From Rhynchosporium graminicola (taxonomy: Eukaryota; Ascomycota; Leotiomycetes; Helotiales; Ploettnerulaceae), in contig FJUW01000008.1 of the NCBI GenBank assembly GCA_900074885.1, positions 863,064-880,899 on the forward strand: a stretch of 17,836 nucleotides of DNA, in the 5' to 3' direction. Position 1 is the stretch's first letter, and each line of letters opens with the position of its first letter. The position numbers and the translations under genes were made by a program. A model generated the notes under the pieces. The model was not told the DNA's origin. It made no database searches and saw only the letters and a list, made by a program, of their open reading frames with translations. Shown here piece after piece: positions 1-11,540 of this stretch.

Positions 1-1283
1 TAAGTAGTACGCATTATAATACTATCTAGCTTCTATATTAATAGAGCTATTAGATATATTTATACCCTTTTTATTAAAGGTAACTTTCTAATCTTTATTA
101 GTCAGTTCCTTAGAGCTTAGGAGAGTAGTTTTAAGGCTAGGTACGTAATTTACGTCTTTAATAAGTACTCTATCGCCTTCCCTAGTGATTATAGGGATAT
201 CTCCTCTACCTATTATAGGCAAAATATCACTATTAGCGATAGTAATAGACTTCTTAGATATAGGTTTATAGTCTAATAACTAGCTTTTATTCGGTATATA
301 ATACTCAGAAGCGCCAGAATCGAGTACTATTCTATAGTTATATATAGTAGCGTAAGCTTGATCTGCTATACTACTATAACTACTACTACTGCTAGTACTA
401 CTAAAAGAACTCATAAGGGCCTTAGTAGACTCCTCTTTTGATTCTTTAGCGCCTTTATCTTTCGACTTCTTCTTAGTCGATTTATTAGGTATAAGCTCAG
501 GGTGCTTTATATAGCAATTTGCCTCTATATAGTTTATTTTATTATAGTGACTATACTTCTTACTGCCTTTCGAATTCTTCTTCTTAAAAGCCTTATTAGC
601 TTATAAATCGGTAGAAGTATATTTATTCTAGCCTCTTCTAATATAAGATCTCTTATTAAACCTTCTATATCGATAGAAGAAAGGTTATTAGAGATTTCTT
701 CGTACTTCCTAGAAGCAAAAGAATCAAAAGAACTAGGTAAACCTTTAAATATAAGGCTAGCTAGTATAAGCTTTAGAATCTCATACTTAAGCTACTTTAG
801 GTAGACTGAACTAGCTTGAATTACGCTAGTATATTCGTCTATATTCTTATAAGAGAAGTAGGTATTATCAATAATACGATTTATATACCTACTGATCTCC
901 TCTAGGCTAGTAGAACTATAGGTAGCTATAATAGCTTCCTATAGGTCTTTTGCGCTAGTCTTATCCTTGAATCTATCGAGGTTTTCAAGTGATATAATCG
1001 ACTTAATAGCGCTTAAAGCTTTCTTATTTATACGCTCAAAATCAGCTAGTCTCTTATAGTATTTAATCGCTAGCTCCGGAGAGTAAGAAGTATAATCTAT
1101 TCTCTTTTCGCCTTACGCGTTAATACGTTCTTCTGACTTGAAGTAGAGAGCTCGGCTAGGCTTAGTCTTAGTACTGTCGATATAAGATATATAGCTGTTT
1201 ACCTCTAAATAGAGGCTAGCTGTATTAAGCTACTCTATATAGTTAGAGCGGCCTACTAGCTTATCTCCCTTGAAGGAAGACAT
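1..1283 (-). pseudogene. Ty1/copia retrotransposon Gag-protease, RIP-broken, runs off left edge
   Basis: This is the 5' part of a copia-type gag-pol on the minus strand, with its ATG at 1283-1281 followed by MSSFKGDKLVGRSNY, the usual copia Gag opening. The conserved Gag core LPSSFDSFASRKYEEI lies at about 741-695. A zinc knuckle lies at 558-514, and the retropepsin motif LDSGASEYYIPNKS starts around 324 with DSGA at 321-310. Stops sit where Trp or Gln is expected, for example just before the protease motif (W-to-TAG). The Gag core and the zinc knuckle are in different frames, so at least one small indel lies between about 700 and 560. Only one CCHC ligand, the last Cys, survives. Integrase and reverse transcriptase would lie to the left, outside the window. 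The element is not functional. The family call rests on the order of motifs. Confidence 0.85.
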
Positions 1284-2100
1284 GATTCCGTATAGGCAGT
1301 TTAATAGTACTAAGTACTAAGAGGTCTTCAAAAGTACGAGTTTTACTCGTATAAGCTACTAAGTAGCTTGAAAAGACACTAACCTTATCTTGCCCTTGAA
1401 AAAGACAGTAGCTACGCTAAGCTTACTATCTTACCGAGTTTTTCGCTTAGTCAAAATCAATAGTAGTATATAGTAACTACGTCTATCGTATTTACTATTG
1501 AATAAACCTTACTACTAGGCCCAGTTTTACCTCATAGCGCCTCAAGTACTACTATTAAGTAACCCTCTCCGAGGATGGCTTCTTATACTCAATAGTAGCC
1601 TATATTAGCCGACCTATGATATATACTAAGCTAAATAGCGATCAGAAGCTATATACTACTACTTAACGAGGCCTAGCTTCCAAACTAAGTCGGCAGTAGC
1701 TATAGGCACCCCGGAATAAGATCTTGGCCTTCGTACCTAGGGTAACTAGGTCGTCTCTACTTCAAAAGGCTTCGAGAGGTTAAAAGTTATGATTTCCCTG
1801 AAACTTCGTCTTAGGGTCAAGGGCCACGAGTCTGATTCGCTATAGCTATATTAGTAGGGCTCAAAGGGGCTAGTTTACTAGCTCTAGGTGAAAGAGTCGT
1901 TGAAAACGACTAAGTAACGCCTGATCAGGAAGCTCCTTTATCGGTAAGGAGTAACGGAAGCGAGTTTAGGCGAGATCGATCGAAGGAAGCGTCTAATTAG
2001 CTGATTTCACTAAGTGAATTACTACCATGTGAAAATTAAGGGTAGAAATCGGCCGAAGGTCAGAATAACAGAATAATAAGTGATTAATTTGACTTGCTTT
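1284..2100 (-). repeat. Probable copia 5' LTR and leader; boundaries unresolved
   Basis: This stretch lies directly upstream of the copia Gag ATG, where the leader, primer-binding site and 5' LTR should be. A minus-strand TGTTATTCTG begins at 2070 and would fit the TGTTA start of a copia LTR, but no matching inner end or primer-binding site can be defined by eye. The second LTR is outside the window, so no pairwise check is possible. The part from about 1560 to 2060 is visibly less AT-rich than the Gag region, which could mean fewer RIP hits or a different origin. No coding frame is seen. Confidence 0.35.
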
Positions 2101-2329
2101 TCTTGCTTAAAGAGAGCTAACTACAGGAGAGATTCTAGCTACTTATATAGCTATATAAGCTCTCTAGAATATTCTATACTACGTAATACAGAACTCTATA
2201 GAAGAAGACACGTATACTATAGAATTATACTACGTCAGTAGTACGTCAGTGGAAACCTCTAGAAGTACGATATATATACTAGAGAGTAGTAGAACTCTAT
2301 CGAGAACCTTCATAGTAACTCTAATAGAG

Positions 2330-2500
2330 TATGCAGGGTACAGGCTATTGATAAGGTACAGGGTGTAGGTGCCAGGTACAACAAGGTACATAGGCAAGGT
2401 ACTGAACCAGGTACTAAGACCATATACTGATAAGGTACAGGGTGTGTATGCTAATGCAGGCAAAACTGACTAAGGTAATGGTAAACTGACCAAGGTACTA
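2330..2500. repeat. Short-repeat patch with AAGGTAC-type motif
   Basis: The octamer aaggtac(a/t), or its variant caggtac(a/t), recurs at about 2353, 2373, 2383, 2396, 2408, 2432 and 2492. An 18-bp block, tgataaggtacagggtgt, is present identically at 2349-2366 and 2428-2445. A 16-bp near-identical pair, (a/t)aaactgac(t/c)aaggta, occurs at 2462-2477 and 2482-2497. The patch keeps many CA dinucleotides, unlike its surroundings, so it looks younger or unmutated. The open minus-strand frame across it (2463-2230) is a by-product of the repetition. It could be subterminal repeats of a DNA transposon or a decayed minisatellite. Confidence 0.65.
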
Positions 2501-2506
2501 GTTACA

Positions 2507-2797
2507 AATCCAATATTAGCTATAGCTAAGTTCTATACGCGAATCATAAGGTTAAAGAAATAGAAACGTTTCTTATACGAAAAGCAGTAAAAGATAATTA
2601 TTACTAATCTAAACTTAATAGCTAAGCTCGATACTCTTAAAGTTCTAGAAAAAGAAGAAAAAGAGAAATAAGAAAAGGAGGAGATACTTAATAATACTAA
2701 GTTAGCGGGCGCAGAACTCTCTAGTTCTGATATCTCTATCGACTCCTCGTTCGACCCGATAGTCGACCTTCCTTTCGACCCTGCGGACCTGCTCTAG
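2507..2797 (+). pseudogene. Fragment of unidentified mobile-element protein (basic, then acidic C-terminal region)
   Basis: A plus-strand frame reads coherently for about 95 residues with few stops. It opens with a basic amphipathic stretch (NPILAIAKFYTRIIRLKKQK), passes through a Lys/Glu-rich probable coiled coil (VLEKEEKEK, then TAA where Gln is likely), and ends in an acidic Ser/Asp/Pro-rich tail (SSDISIDSSFDPIVDLPFDP) before TAG at 2795. Basic helix, coiled coil and acidic tail resemble the C-terminal parts of some fungal transposon-encoded proteins, but I cannot name the family. It runs antisense to the extreme end of the gypsy chromodomain frame. The junction between the two elements therefore lies around 2780-2820, or one of the two readings there is accidental. 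Confidence 0.45.
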
Positions 2798-5700
2798 GTA
2801 GATCTAGGTTTTATCGATAGAAATTAGCTAGTAATACTAAGTAGTAAAAGCTTGACTTAAGTTCTTATATATTTTCCGAATATAGATAGTTCTTCTATTT
2901 TACTAAGTATCTGATAATATCTTATTTATACTAATAGTCTAGTAGCTCTTCTATATCGTATTCTACGAGTAGGTTAACTAGTTTAGCGTATATCTTCGGG
3001 GCTAGTAGTACTCCTAGTAGTACTTTTTCTAATAAGGATATATAGAATATTAGGAATATCTTCTTTATTATAGCTAGTAGCTAGAGTCATAATTTAAAGG
3101 TCTTTTAATATATTTAATTTTAAATAGTCTAAGTTTCTTATAATCTAGCTTATCGCTTAGTCTTTATATATTAATATTTTTTTCGTAGAAAGTAAACCTT
3201 ATCCCTCTCTTATAGTATTAGCTCCTAATTACGATTCTTATTATAGTAATATATATTCTTTTTTACTATAAACTGGAGTTCCTCTGCGAGTTCTTTATAG
3301 AGGTCCTAGATATTCCGGACCTAGATACGAGCTACATTATTATCTTTAATAGTAATATTAAGCTCTCTATAAACGATAGGTTTATAACTATAATTCGCGA
3401 AGAATAATATAACTTTTATTATTTCCGTAGTCGAGCTATTATATAAAAACTCTACTAGTAGTAATAGTTCTACCTAATTATTTTATTAATAGTTAATATA
3501 GTAATATAAGTATACTTTAACTACTTAGTTTATTCTTTTATTTCCTCTATTAGTCTAAGGATAAAAAGCTATTAATAGTTTCTATTTAGTCCCTAGGAAC
3601 CTTATTAAAGTATTCTAGAACTTAGATATAAATAACTTATCTCGATCCGATATGATTTCTTTAGGTACTCTATACTTAGAGATTACCTCCTTAAGGTATA
3701 CTTATATTAGATATTCAGCTATAAGAGTAGATAAGACTAGTATTAAGATTATATACTTAGTAAATCTTTCTATAATAATAAGTATTATATTATAGCTAAC
3801 TCCTATAATCAGGTCCTTCGATAGCGGTAATAGCCCTATAAAGTCCTATAATATCGATTTCTAAGATATTAGTAGTATTAGTACTATAATTATCTGCTTA
3901 TAAAGTATATATTAAGAAGACTTATCCCTAATATAAGTATTATAATTAGCTAATACTTCTTTAATTACTTAGTAGAGTTCTTCTAACTAGTAGTTTCTTA
4001 AAATCCTTAGATATGTTCTTCGTATCTCTTAGTATCTATACGCGGGAAGCTCGTATTATTCTTTAATATATATTTCTACTAAGCTTAGCGGAAGCTAAAC
4101 TTTCCTATTAACTTATATAATATTATTCTTAATTATATTCCTTATAATAAGTTCCTTAGTCTTATCTAAGGATATTCTGTCCTTCTTCTAGGCCTCTTTT
4201 AGGGTATTATACTAAGGTCCTTTGATTTCTTACTTAATCGTAGTAGCTTCTGGAACGTTAGTGATTATATCTCTATTATCTAGCTATCTAAGTAAGGCTG
4301 TCTTATTATAGACTTTATTATCTTTATAACTTAGTAATCTACTTAGAGTATCTGCTTATACGTTATCTTTTCCCTATATATACTTAATAACTAGGTTAAA
4401 AGAAGCGAGTTCCTCGGACTATCAGGCTAATCGACGATTATCTAAGACCTTAGTAGTTATAAAGGTTCGGAAATTCATATAGTTAGTATAGATAATAACT
4501 AGGAATTTAGCTCCTTATAAGTATATTTTCTAGTGTTTTAGTACTTTAATAATCGCTATAAGTTCTTTCTTATAGATATTATAATTCTACTCGGCTAGAG
4601 ATATTTTCTCTGAAAAGTAAGCGATTAGGTATAATTATCTTTTATTATCTTACTATAAGTATACTACGCTAGTATAAGTATCAGAGGTATCTATTTCTAC
4701 TATACTTTCCTTCTCTTCGTCGAAACTATATAGGATTAGTTCTTTTATAAATTCTTTCTTAATTCTCTGAAAAGCTTCCTTATATTAGCTAGTCTAAGTA
4801 AAAGGAACGCCTTTCCTTATTAGACTTATAAGCGGTTCAGTAATCTTAGAATAGTTTCTAATAAATTATTAGTAGAAGTTAGCGAAACCTAATTATAACT
4901 ATATATCCTTAATATTCTCTAAAGACTCTTATTCTTTTATAGCCTTAATTTTCTCTAGATTAATACTTATCTCTCCTAAGTAGATAATATATCCTAGGAA
5001 AATAACTTATTTAACTAAGAATTCGTATTTCGATAACTTTAGTCTAGAATCTACTTTATATAATACTTCTATAACTTAGGTAATATAGCCCTAATATGCC
5101 TCGATAGTCTCTAAGTATACTAAGATATTATCTAGGTAGTATATAGCGAATTTCCTAATAAAATCTTTAAGAATATTATATTTTATCTCTAATATATAGC
5201 TAAGGCATTAGTTAAGCCGAATAGTATTACTATATATTCCTATAACTCTAAAGGTAATACGAAAGCAGTCTTCTACTTATATCTCTTCTTAATTCGGATC
5301 AAATTGAATATATTACGTTAGTTTAACTTAGTATATATTTTTACTCTAGCTAGCTTATCCTATAGGTACTAAGTATTTAGTAAAGGGTATATATCCCTTA
5401 TAGTCTTACTATTAATTATCTAATAGTCTCTATAAAGTCTTCTCTTAGGATCTCCTGTTTTCTTAACTACTAGTATATTAATAGTATATAATAACTTAGA
5501 TTTCCGAATCTATTCTTTCTTTATATTTAATTCCTAGTACTCCTTAACTATTCTTATAATATTATAGTTATAGTAGTAAAGTTTCTCTATAATAAGTATA
5601 AATCTATTCTTAAAGTTAATTTCATAATCCTAAGGTTTATACTTAAGTAGAGCTCTTGAATCCTGCGGATCCTCGAATAATTTCGAGAACTTCCTATATA

Positions 5701-6300
5701 GTTTAAGTAGCTACTCCTAAATATTATCTATCTAATTAGGATAATTCCTCAGTTCTATCTAACTAGGAACCTAACTTAACTAGCTAGAGTCTATCGGCGT
5801 TATTATTAAGGAGGCGACGCTAGCTTCTCTTTTACTAGCTAGTTAACTACGTTTATATTTATAGTTACTAAATATAACTTTCTTAGTTATCTAGTTTATA
5901 CTAAGATTATAGTTATATAGCTATAATATTCCTAATATAATATCGTATTATCTAGTAAGTATAATATCGAAGTAGAGTATTTCTTTTTATCTATTAATAA
6001 TTATCTTTATTTCTCTTATTCTTCTACGGACTTATCTATCTGATCCGGCGCTTTTTCTATTTAATAAGGTAAAATAATATAGTTTCGGGTTAATAATAAT
6101 AAGAATATTCTATTTCTTAATAAAGGCTAGGTTTATAAAGCGTCTTATAGCTCCTGAATCGATAAGTGCTTTTATCTTAATATTATCTACTATAACTAGT
6201 AAGATTAACTAATCGAACTCTCTAGTAGTAGTAAGCTCTAGGTATAGTAATTCTATTAAGAAGTAATTACATGCTTCTTTAATAATTCTTCTTTTTATTT
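2780..6300 (-). pseudogene. Ty3/gypsy chromovirus Pol (protease, RT, RNase H, integrase, chromodomain), RIP-broken
   Basis: Minus-strand domains appear in canonical gypsy order. Retropepsin ALIDSGAIRRFI is at about 6175-6140. The reverse transcriptase active site reads YYLDNILVY at about 5143-5105, where YLDD is expected, so the second catalytic Asp is now Asn. RNase H with KYI*GKDNV*ADTLSR is at about 4560-4300. Integrase with EIISDRDKLF followed by a Trp-to-TAG stop is at about 3665-3610, and its degraded NRG/ERIN region lies just after. A C-terminal chromodomain, YEVEELLDY through RYLVK*KNYLYSEN (expected W at the stop), lies at about 2960-2830. A chromodomain after integrase defines chromoviruses, which target heterochromatin. 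Dozens of TAG/TAA codons make it dead. No 3' LTR is visible to the left. Confidence 0.86.
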
Positions 6301-6899
6301 CGTTTAACTAAGTCCTAAGGCTAAGTTCGTAAGTAATTAGAGTATAGGGGATATAGTAATAGAGATTAGCTTATCTCTGAATAAGATCTAGTACTATTCT
6401 CTAATAAGTAGCTAGTTCTAATAGATACTATCTCCTTTACTAATAGCGTTCCCTTTTTGTTTCCTTAATAATAGCTTAGGTATTTTTAATTCGAAAAAAC
6501 TAATCTAATTATTCGAAATCCTTTAGTTCAGGTTCTCCTTCGAGATTAGCTATATAACGATCTAGTTACTCCTTAATATTCCTAGTATTAACTTAGAATA
6601 TAATAGTAGTAGTATTATAATAGATTATAATATAGTTTATATCTAGGTTAGATATATTATAAGTTCGATAATACTCTATAAAATCGGACTTAGTTCTATT
6701 ATAAGCCTATATTCTTCTTCTATTATTATAATTCCGAAGAGTCTAGTTCTTATTATTATATAGAAGATTATTATATAGATAGTTTCTTTTATCTATAATA
6801 CTTTAGCTTTCTTAGTCTTTATCTAGAAGTTTAACTAAGTTCTCTTCGAATTCTTCGCTAGATTTATAAGCTATAAAGTCCTGCGAACTCTATTCTACG

Positions 6900-7830
6900 C
6901 TAGAAGCTTGTTAGTAATTTAGCTTCCTTTCTGCTAGTTCGAATTCTCTCTTAAGTTTATTCTAGAGTTTTCCTTCTTACTTCTTCTTCTGAGAATAAAT
7001 ATATGCGAGGTATCTTAGCTTACTATATATATAATAGAGACCTTTCTCTTACTATTTATCTTTCTTAGCTTAGCTCTTAGATCCTCTTTCTACTTTATTT
7101 ATTTCTATCAGATTATAATAGTTTCGTTTATTATTCAAGTAAAGCTAGAAATTTCCTTAATACTTACTATATTATAGAAATTAGGGCTTCCGGAGGTAAG
7201 TAGATATAAAGTATTCTCCTTTTTCCTTCGCTTGTTCTTAGATTCGTTTATCGATAGTAGTAGATAATTTAATTAAGTTCTCTAGGTTATCTAGTTTATT
7301 AGTCTTAGAGAGCTTATCCTTAATATAATCCTTAAGGCCTCGGTAGTATTAGGCCTTTAACTTACTATTAGTCTAATCTAACTATATAGAATAGTAATAG
7401 AACTCAGTAGTATATTTATAAACAGATCCTCGCTATCGAATTCCGAGCAGGTACTTCTCGGCTTCTTCTTTCTTATTAGAGCCTCTAAAGACTCCCTTAA
7501 TAGTAGTAGTAAAGCTTATAATAGTTCGAAAGATAACCTGACTCTTCTTAGTTATAGTAGTAGAATAGGCCCCGGTTAGGTGCCGATTAACTAAGTAATC
7601 GCTTAAGGCCGGTTCGATCTAGTGAGCTATAGTATTGTAGAGGAACGAAGTAATCTATAAGACTTTAAGAGAGTCCGCTTCGAACTTATCTCTATTAAAG
7701 ACGAGGTATATTTAGTACTAAAGGATGAATTATCCTAAGTTATTATAGTTTCTATAATAAGTATTAGGTAAGTTAACTCGGGGTAGAGTAACTTTATTAG
7801 TCTTCTTTATCTTACTAACTTAGGATCTTT
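6900..7830 (-). pseudogene. Ty3/gypsy Gag with destroyed zinc knuckle
   Basis: The minus-strand frame carries a typical retrotransposon Gag core. It runs from about 7808 (KTNKVTLPRVNL) through F*GSN-like KEEAEKYLLGI and the segment GLKDYIKDKLSKTNKLDNLE near 7340-7280. The zinc knuckle lies at 7039-6992 and reads LYYIYSKLRYLAYIYS. The C-x2-C-x4-H-x4-C spacing is perfect, but all four ligand positions are Tyr. TAG/TAA codons replace likely Trp and Gln codons throughout. Gag normally packages the element RNA into virus-like particles in the cytoplasm. It lies directly upstream of the pol domains and clearly belongs to the same element. The start codon could not be fixed. Confidence 0.82.
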
Positions 7831-7959
7831 CTCTTATAACTAATCTTTCTTTAGGGGCTATTTCGTTCTTACTAGCGATACTTCAAGTAAGATGCTTAAA
7901 GTATAATATTCCTAGTTCTGACTAGTACGCGGTATATAGGCTCGTTAGTTAGTATTAGC

Positions 7960-8396
7960 TATAAAGTAAAGTAAATAAGAAGTTCGGTTCTTAATTAGAA
8001 TTAAGATATTATAAGTAAGTATTAATTGCTATATAAATTTAATTATAAAGCTCTTATCTAATAGCAGAAGTACTAGTCTTATATAGAGCTTTCGTTCCCT
8101 TATACTAGCTATGTAAGACTGTCTTACAGAGCGTGTAAGCTCTCGCGACTTATCTAGTAGTCTAGTATATCACGTGATCCCGGATTACCTATAGCTATAA
8201 TACTATTATTACTATAATACAGGTAGGCGTATAGTACTACTCGCTGTTTGTACTATAACTGTATTAGTGCTTTTCCTCTAATAATACTAACTCTTTTCTA
8301 GTACTAAAACTCGTCTGGTATACACTACTAGGTGGTACTATTAGTATTCTGATGCCAGGACGGTTTTGGTGCTAAGAACCAGGCCGATTCGTGACA
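7960..8396 (-). repeat. 5' LTR plus leader of the gypsy element
   Basis: On the minus strand a TGTCACGAATCGGCC sequence starts at 8396. TGTCAC is a common gypsy LTR terminus, and it lies upstream of Gag where the 5' LTR should begin. Inside are a CACGTGAT motif (8171-8178) and a TATA-like tatatag at 8086-8080, consistent with an LTR promoter driving leftward transcription. The inner LTR end and primer-binding site are not resolved, so the leftward limit is approximate. A partner 3' LTR is not found next to the chromodomain. Confidence 0.55.
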
Positions 8397-9990
8397 AGTA
8401 TCTCTTTGAATTTATAGCTATATTTATATAGTAGCGACCTTTTAGTCTAGTTCCCTCTATACTTATACTAATATATCTCTAGTAAGGATCTTTATTCTCT
8501 TTATCTAGTAGATATTAGATTCAATAAATATTAATATTAGGAGATTACTTACTTATCTTACGCTTCACGCCAGATCTAGGGGTAATAGTAATAGACTTAT
8601 AACTATAGGAAAGTATAATAATCTTCTTTAAAGAAGAAAGAGCTTTTAGTATATAAGAAGATAAATTAGTTCGCTAGAGGAGTAGAGAAAGATCGCAGGT
8701 AGAATAATTAGATAAATCGTTAAGGAGATTTTACTATTTAGGCTTAAGCTTAGAGTTATCTCTATTAGTATAATTAATAGATCGAAAGAAACGGATTTTA
8801 GGATTATTTCGGGGTAGAGCTACTAATTAATAAGAAGTAGAAGGGATATCTTCCCTAGAGTAAGAGCTATCGAACTATATTATAGAAAACATTAGCTAAA
8901 TAATTAATATAAGGAAACTAATAAGGATAATCTTATAATATCGCGATAAATAGATTTAGTTATAAAGAATCTTCTAGTATTTATAGAAGATCTTCTAAGA
9001 GTAATAGAAGATTCTGTAACGCGATAATATAATATAAGACGCGCCTCGAGCTCTTTAGAGAAGTTCTCCTTTCGTAATCTCTTATTTAGAGAATTAGAAG
9101 ATATAATAATAATAATAGAAGATTTAAAATAAAGTTATTAATAGAAAGAGAGAGGTAAGCGCGAGTAATCGTAGTATATTATATTTAAAGGAAGAAGAAC
9201 CTCTCTACATACGAGATAAGGGGTTCATATACTCATAAGGCTTCGGCTACTTACCCTTACAAGGAAATAAGGCTAGCTACCTAGAGTTCTTCTTCGGTCT
9301 AGAAGCTTCTTCTGCCTAGAGTAATTTTTTACTCTTTCAGAATCAATAAATAATAATAAGGCAAGACCACTCGATTAGTTATAATACCTATTTATAACTC
9401 TCTAAAATTATATAACTTGAACTTCGATTTTAATTCATTCTATTAACGCTTCTTTACGATATCTTACCTTTACTCTTATACTCGACGATTACTTAAAGCT
9501 TAGAAACAGCTGATTTTATACTATATATAAGGCTATAGCCTTGCAATTTCCTTTGTTTATATAACTTACTAGTTAATAGTCACCTCAGCTTTAATTAGTT
9601 CACGCACTTTATCTATACTTTCTTTTATTAATTTATATAAATAGTGGAATTTACCCTCTCTATTTAGAAGCTTCTTTACTTACTTAAGGTGTTTTATATT
9701 CACTAACTAGGTAAAGGTATATATATAGTTAATAGTAATCTCTAGACTTATACTAAGAGATTACTATAAGGGGTATATCGTATACTTTCACTTATCATAT
9801 ATAGTCACGTTATATCTGATCACCTTTATAGCCTAGTATATACTTATATAATCTCCTCATATATTTAAAGTAAGCTTTCTCTCTTCCTTCTGAAGAGATA
9901 GTACTCTCTATAATTAATATTCAGAGACGACTATAATTCTCTATCTCCTGATACCTTAAAGTGATCTTTCACTACTAATAAAGCCTGCCT
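8397..9990. other. Unassigned RIP-altered DNA between two gypsy elements
   Basis: No gene is supported. The sequence is TpA-rich and stop-dense. In one plus-strand frame (about 8600-9070) many TAG/TAA codons alternate with Lys/Arg/Asn-rich segments, as if Gln codons had been mutated in a Gag-like basic protein, but no motif confirms this. The right part (about 9400-9990) probably includes the end of the integrase region and the 3' side of the second gypsy element. A less mutated patch at about 9180-9330 could be LTR-derived. I could not find paired termini. Confidence 0.5.
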
Positions 9991-11530
9991 TACTTTTGTA
10001 CCACATATTCCCTAGCGTCTTATAGCTTCTTTAAGATCGTATCCGCCTTTTAAATAAGTGAGCAGTTAGTAGTAGTAATAGGTTCGTCTTTAATATTTAA
10101 ATCGACATATTATATATAACAACAATAGGTCAGAAAGAAGAAGCTTACCCCTATTAATATATTATCTCGATCGTTAATTACTACTTCTGCTAATAGTAGT
10201 ACGTTAAACTAATCGTTTTAAGTAAAGTCTACGAATATATATAAATATATCTCTAGCGTCTAGTTTATTCTTTCCGTAGAGCTATCGGTTTCCGGGTAGT
10301 AGGCTATCGAAAGGCGTCGTATAATCCCTAATATAGAGTATACTCGGGCTTATAATATTCCAACGAACTGTTTTCCTTAGTCGGATATGATTACGCGTAG
10401 TAGTACGTATTATCTATAGTAGACCCGTATGAACTACTTTACTACAGCCTCTATATCAATTAATAGTAGTCTATTATATATAATTCCTTTTCCTAGATAA
10501 TTAGTAACTATAATTAAGTTCGTATACCTTTTACTCTTTAGAAGATCGATAATAAAGTCGATAGAAATCTCTTACTAAATCTAGTCCGATAGTAGCAGTA
10601 GCTTAAGGAATCCCTGCCTCTGATCTTATTATATCTTATTCCTTCTATAAGTATCGCAGTTCCGAATAAACCTTCTTATATCTTCCGATATCTATAGCTA
10701 GAAGAACTATTAACTTATAGTAATAGTAGTTAAATCTTATTCTAGGTATCTATATATCTTAGTATTATATATCGCTTAGATTAACTTTATATATAGTTCT
10801 TCAGAATCGGGTACCTATAGCCTGCCTCGGAATTATAATTTACCTGCTTCTGATAGTAAGTACTCTAATACTAATACTTTCAACTTTAGTATAATAAGGA
10901 AAACGCGCTACTTATCGCGTACTACTTTAGCTACTCCTTAGTATATACTATTAGCTTATTCTACTTATAACTAGAGTTCCTTAAGTAGTATAAAGGTAGT
11001 AGCGGTAGTATTGTTATCCGGGGCAGCTTTATTAACTATTTCGAGTTCTTTAACTTATAGGGATTCGTTCTATAGTCGCGAGGCTTCTTCTTCTTCTTAG
11101 CGTCTTCGATCTTATCATATTATAACCGGAGCTACTGCTACTATCCCTTATAGTAGTAGTAGTTCTTATAGTGCCTTCGGCTTAATTAGTTAGACTAGCT
11201 AGTACTAGAGTTATTTATCTTCTATACTATAGGGTATATTCTATTCGCGTTATAAGAGTATATCTACGCACTTGTTTTCTTTCCCGAGGATATAACTAAT
11301 TATATAGTTAAACTACGAGAGGAGTAGCGACTATTATATTTACTACTCTATAAGCTGCTATACTATTATGAAATACTCGAGGTTCTTATAGTTAGTATAA
11401 ATATGGAATTCCTATACGCTTTTTAATTCGTATTACTACTTCTTAAGGTAATATATAATTACTAGTATTTCCTTATTATAAATTTCATAGTTAAATTCAG
11501 CTAGAGCGTTTTTCTTCGAAAAGAATATAT
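9990..11530 (-). pseudogene. Second Ty3/gypsy Pol fragment: RNase H and integrase only
   Basis: The minus strand starts abruptly inside RNase H at about 11,530 (FFSKKNALAEFNYEIYNKE, then SYILGKENKCVDIL). It continues through the H2C2 zinc-binding region (RFIRNCDTYRRNK near 10,690-10,640, in which the Cys expected after CDT is Tyr) to the integrase core. Integrase Asp-1 is in EISIDFIID at about 10,575-10,550. Asp-2 is in VIISD at 10,394-10,380. The catalytic Glu is in AYYPETDSSTERIN at about 10,300-10,260. Gag, protease and reverse transcriptase are absent, so the copy is truncated at its 5' side. It is distinct in sequence from the first gypsy element. TAG/TAA codons at expected Trp and Gln sites show RIP. 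Confidence 0.83.
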
Positions 11531-11540
11531 AAAGTTAGAG

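Larger units (their letters stand above)
1..11530. other. RIP-mutated AT-rich transposon block
   Basis: This whole stretch is dominated by TpA-rich words (ctata, tagta, taata) and has almost no long open frame. The recognisable retroelement reading frames inside it are broken mainly by TAG/TAA where the families have Trp (TGG) or Gln (CAA/CAG), and by Tyr where they have Cys or His. These are the outcomes expected from C-to-T change at CpA on either strand, the known signature of repeat-induced point mutation in Pezizomycotina. Composition changes sharply at about 11,530. That RIP is the cause is inferred from the mutation spectrum. Cytosine deamination without RIP would not be expected to favour CpA this strongly. 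Confidence 0.88.

Noticed and set aside
2230..2463. Minus-strand 77-aa open frame
   Set aside because: It lies on the AAGGTAC short-repeat patch; its residues repeat with the DNA motif and it has no homology signal.
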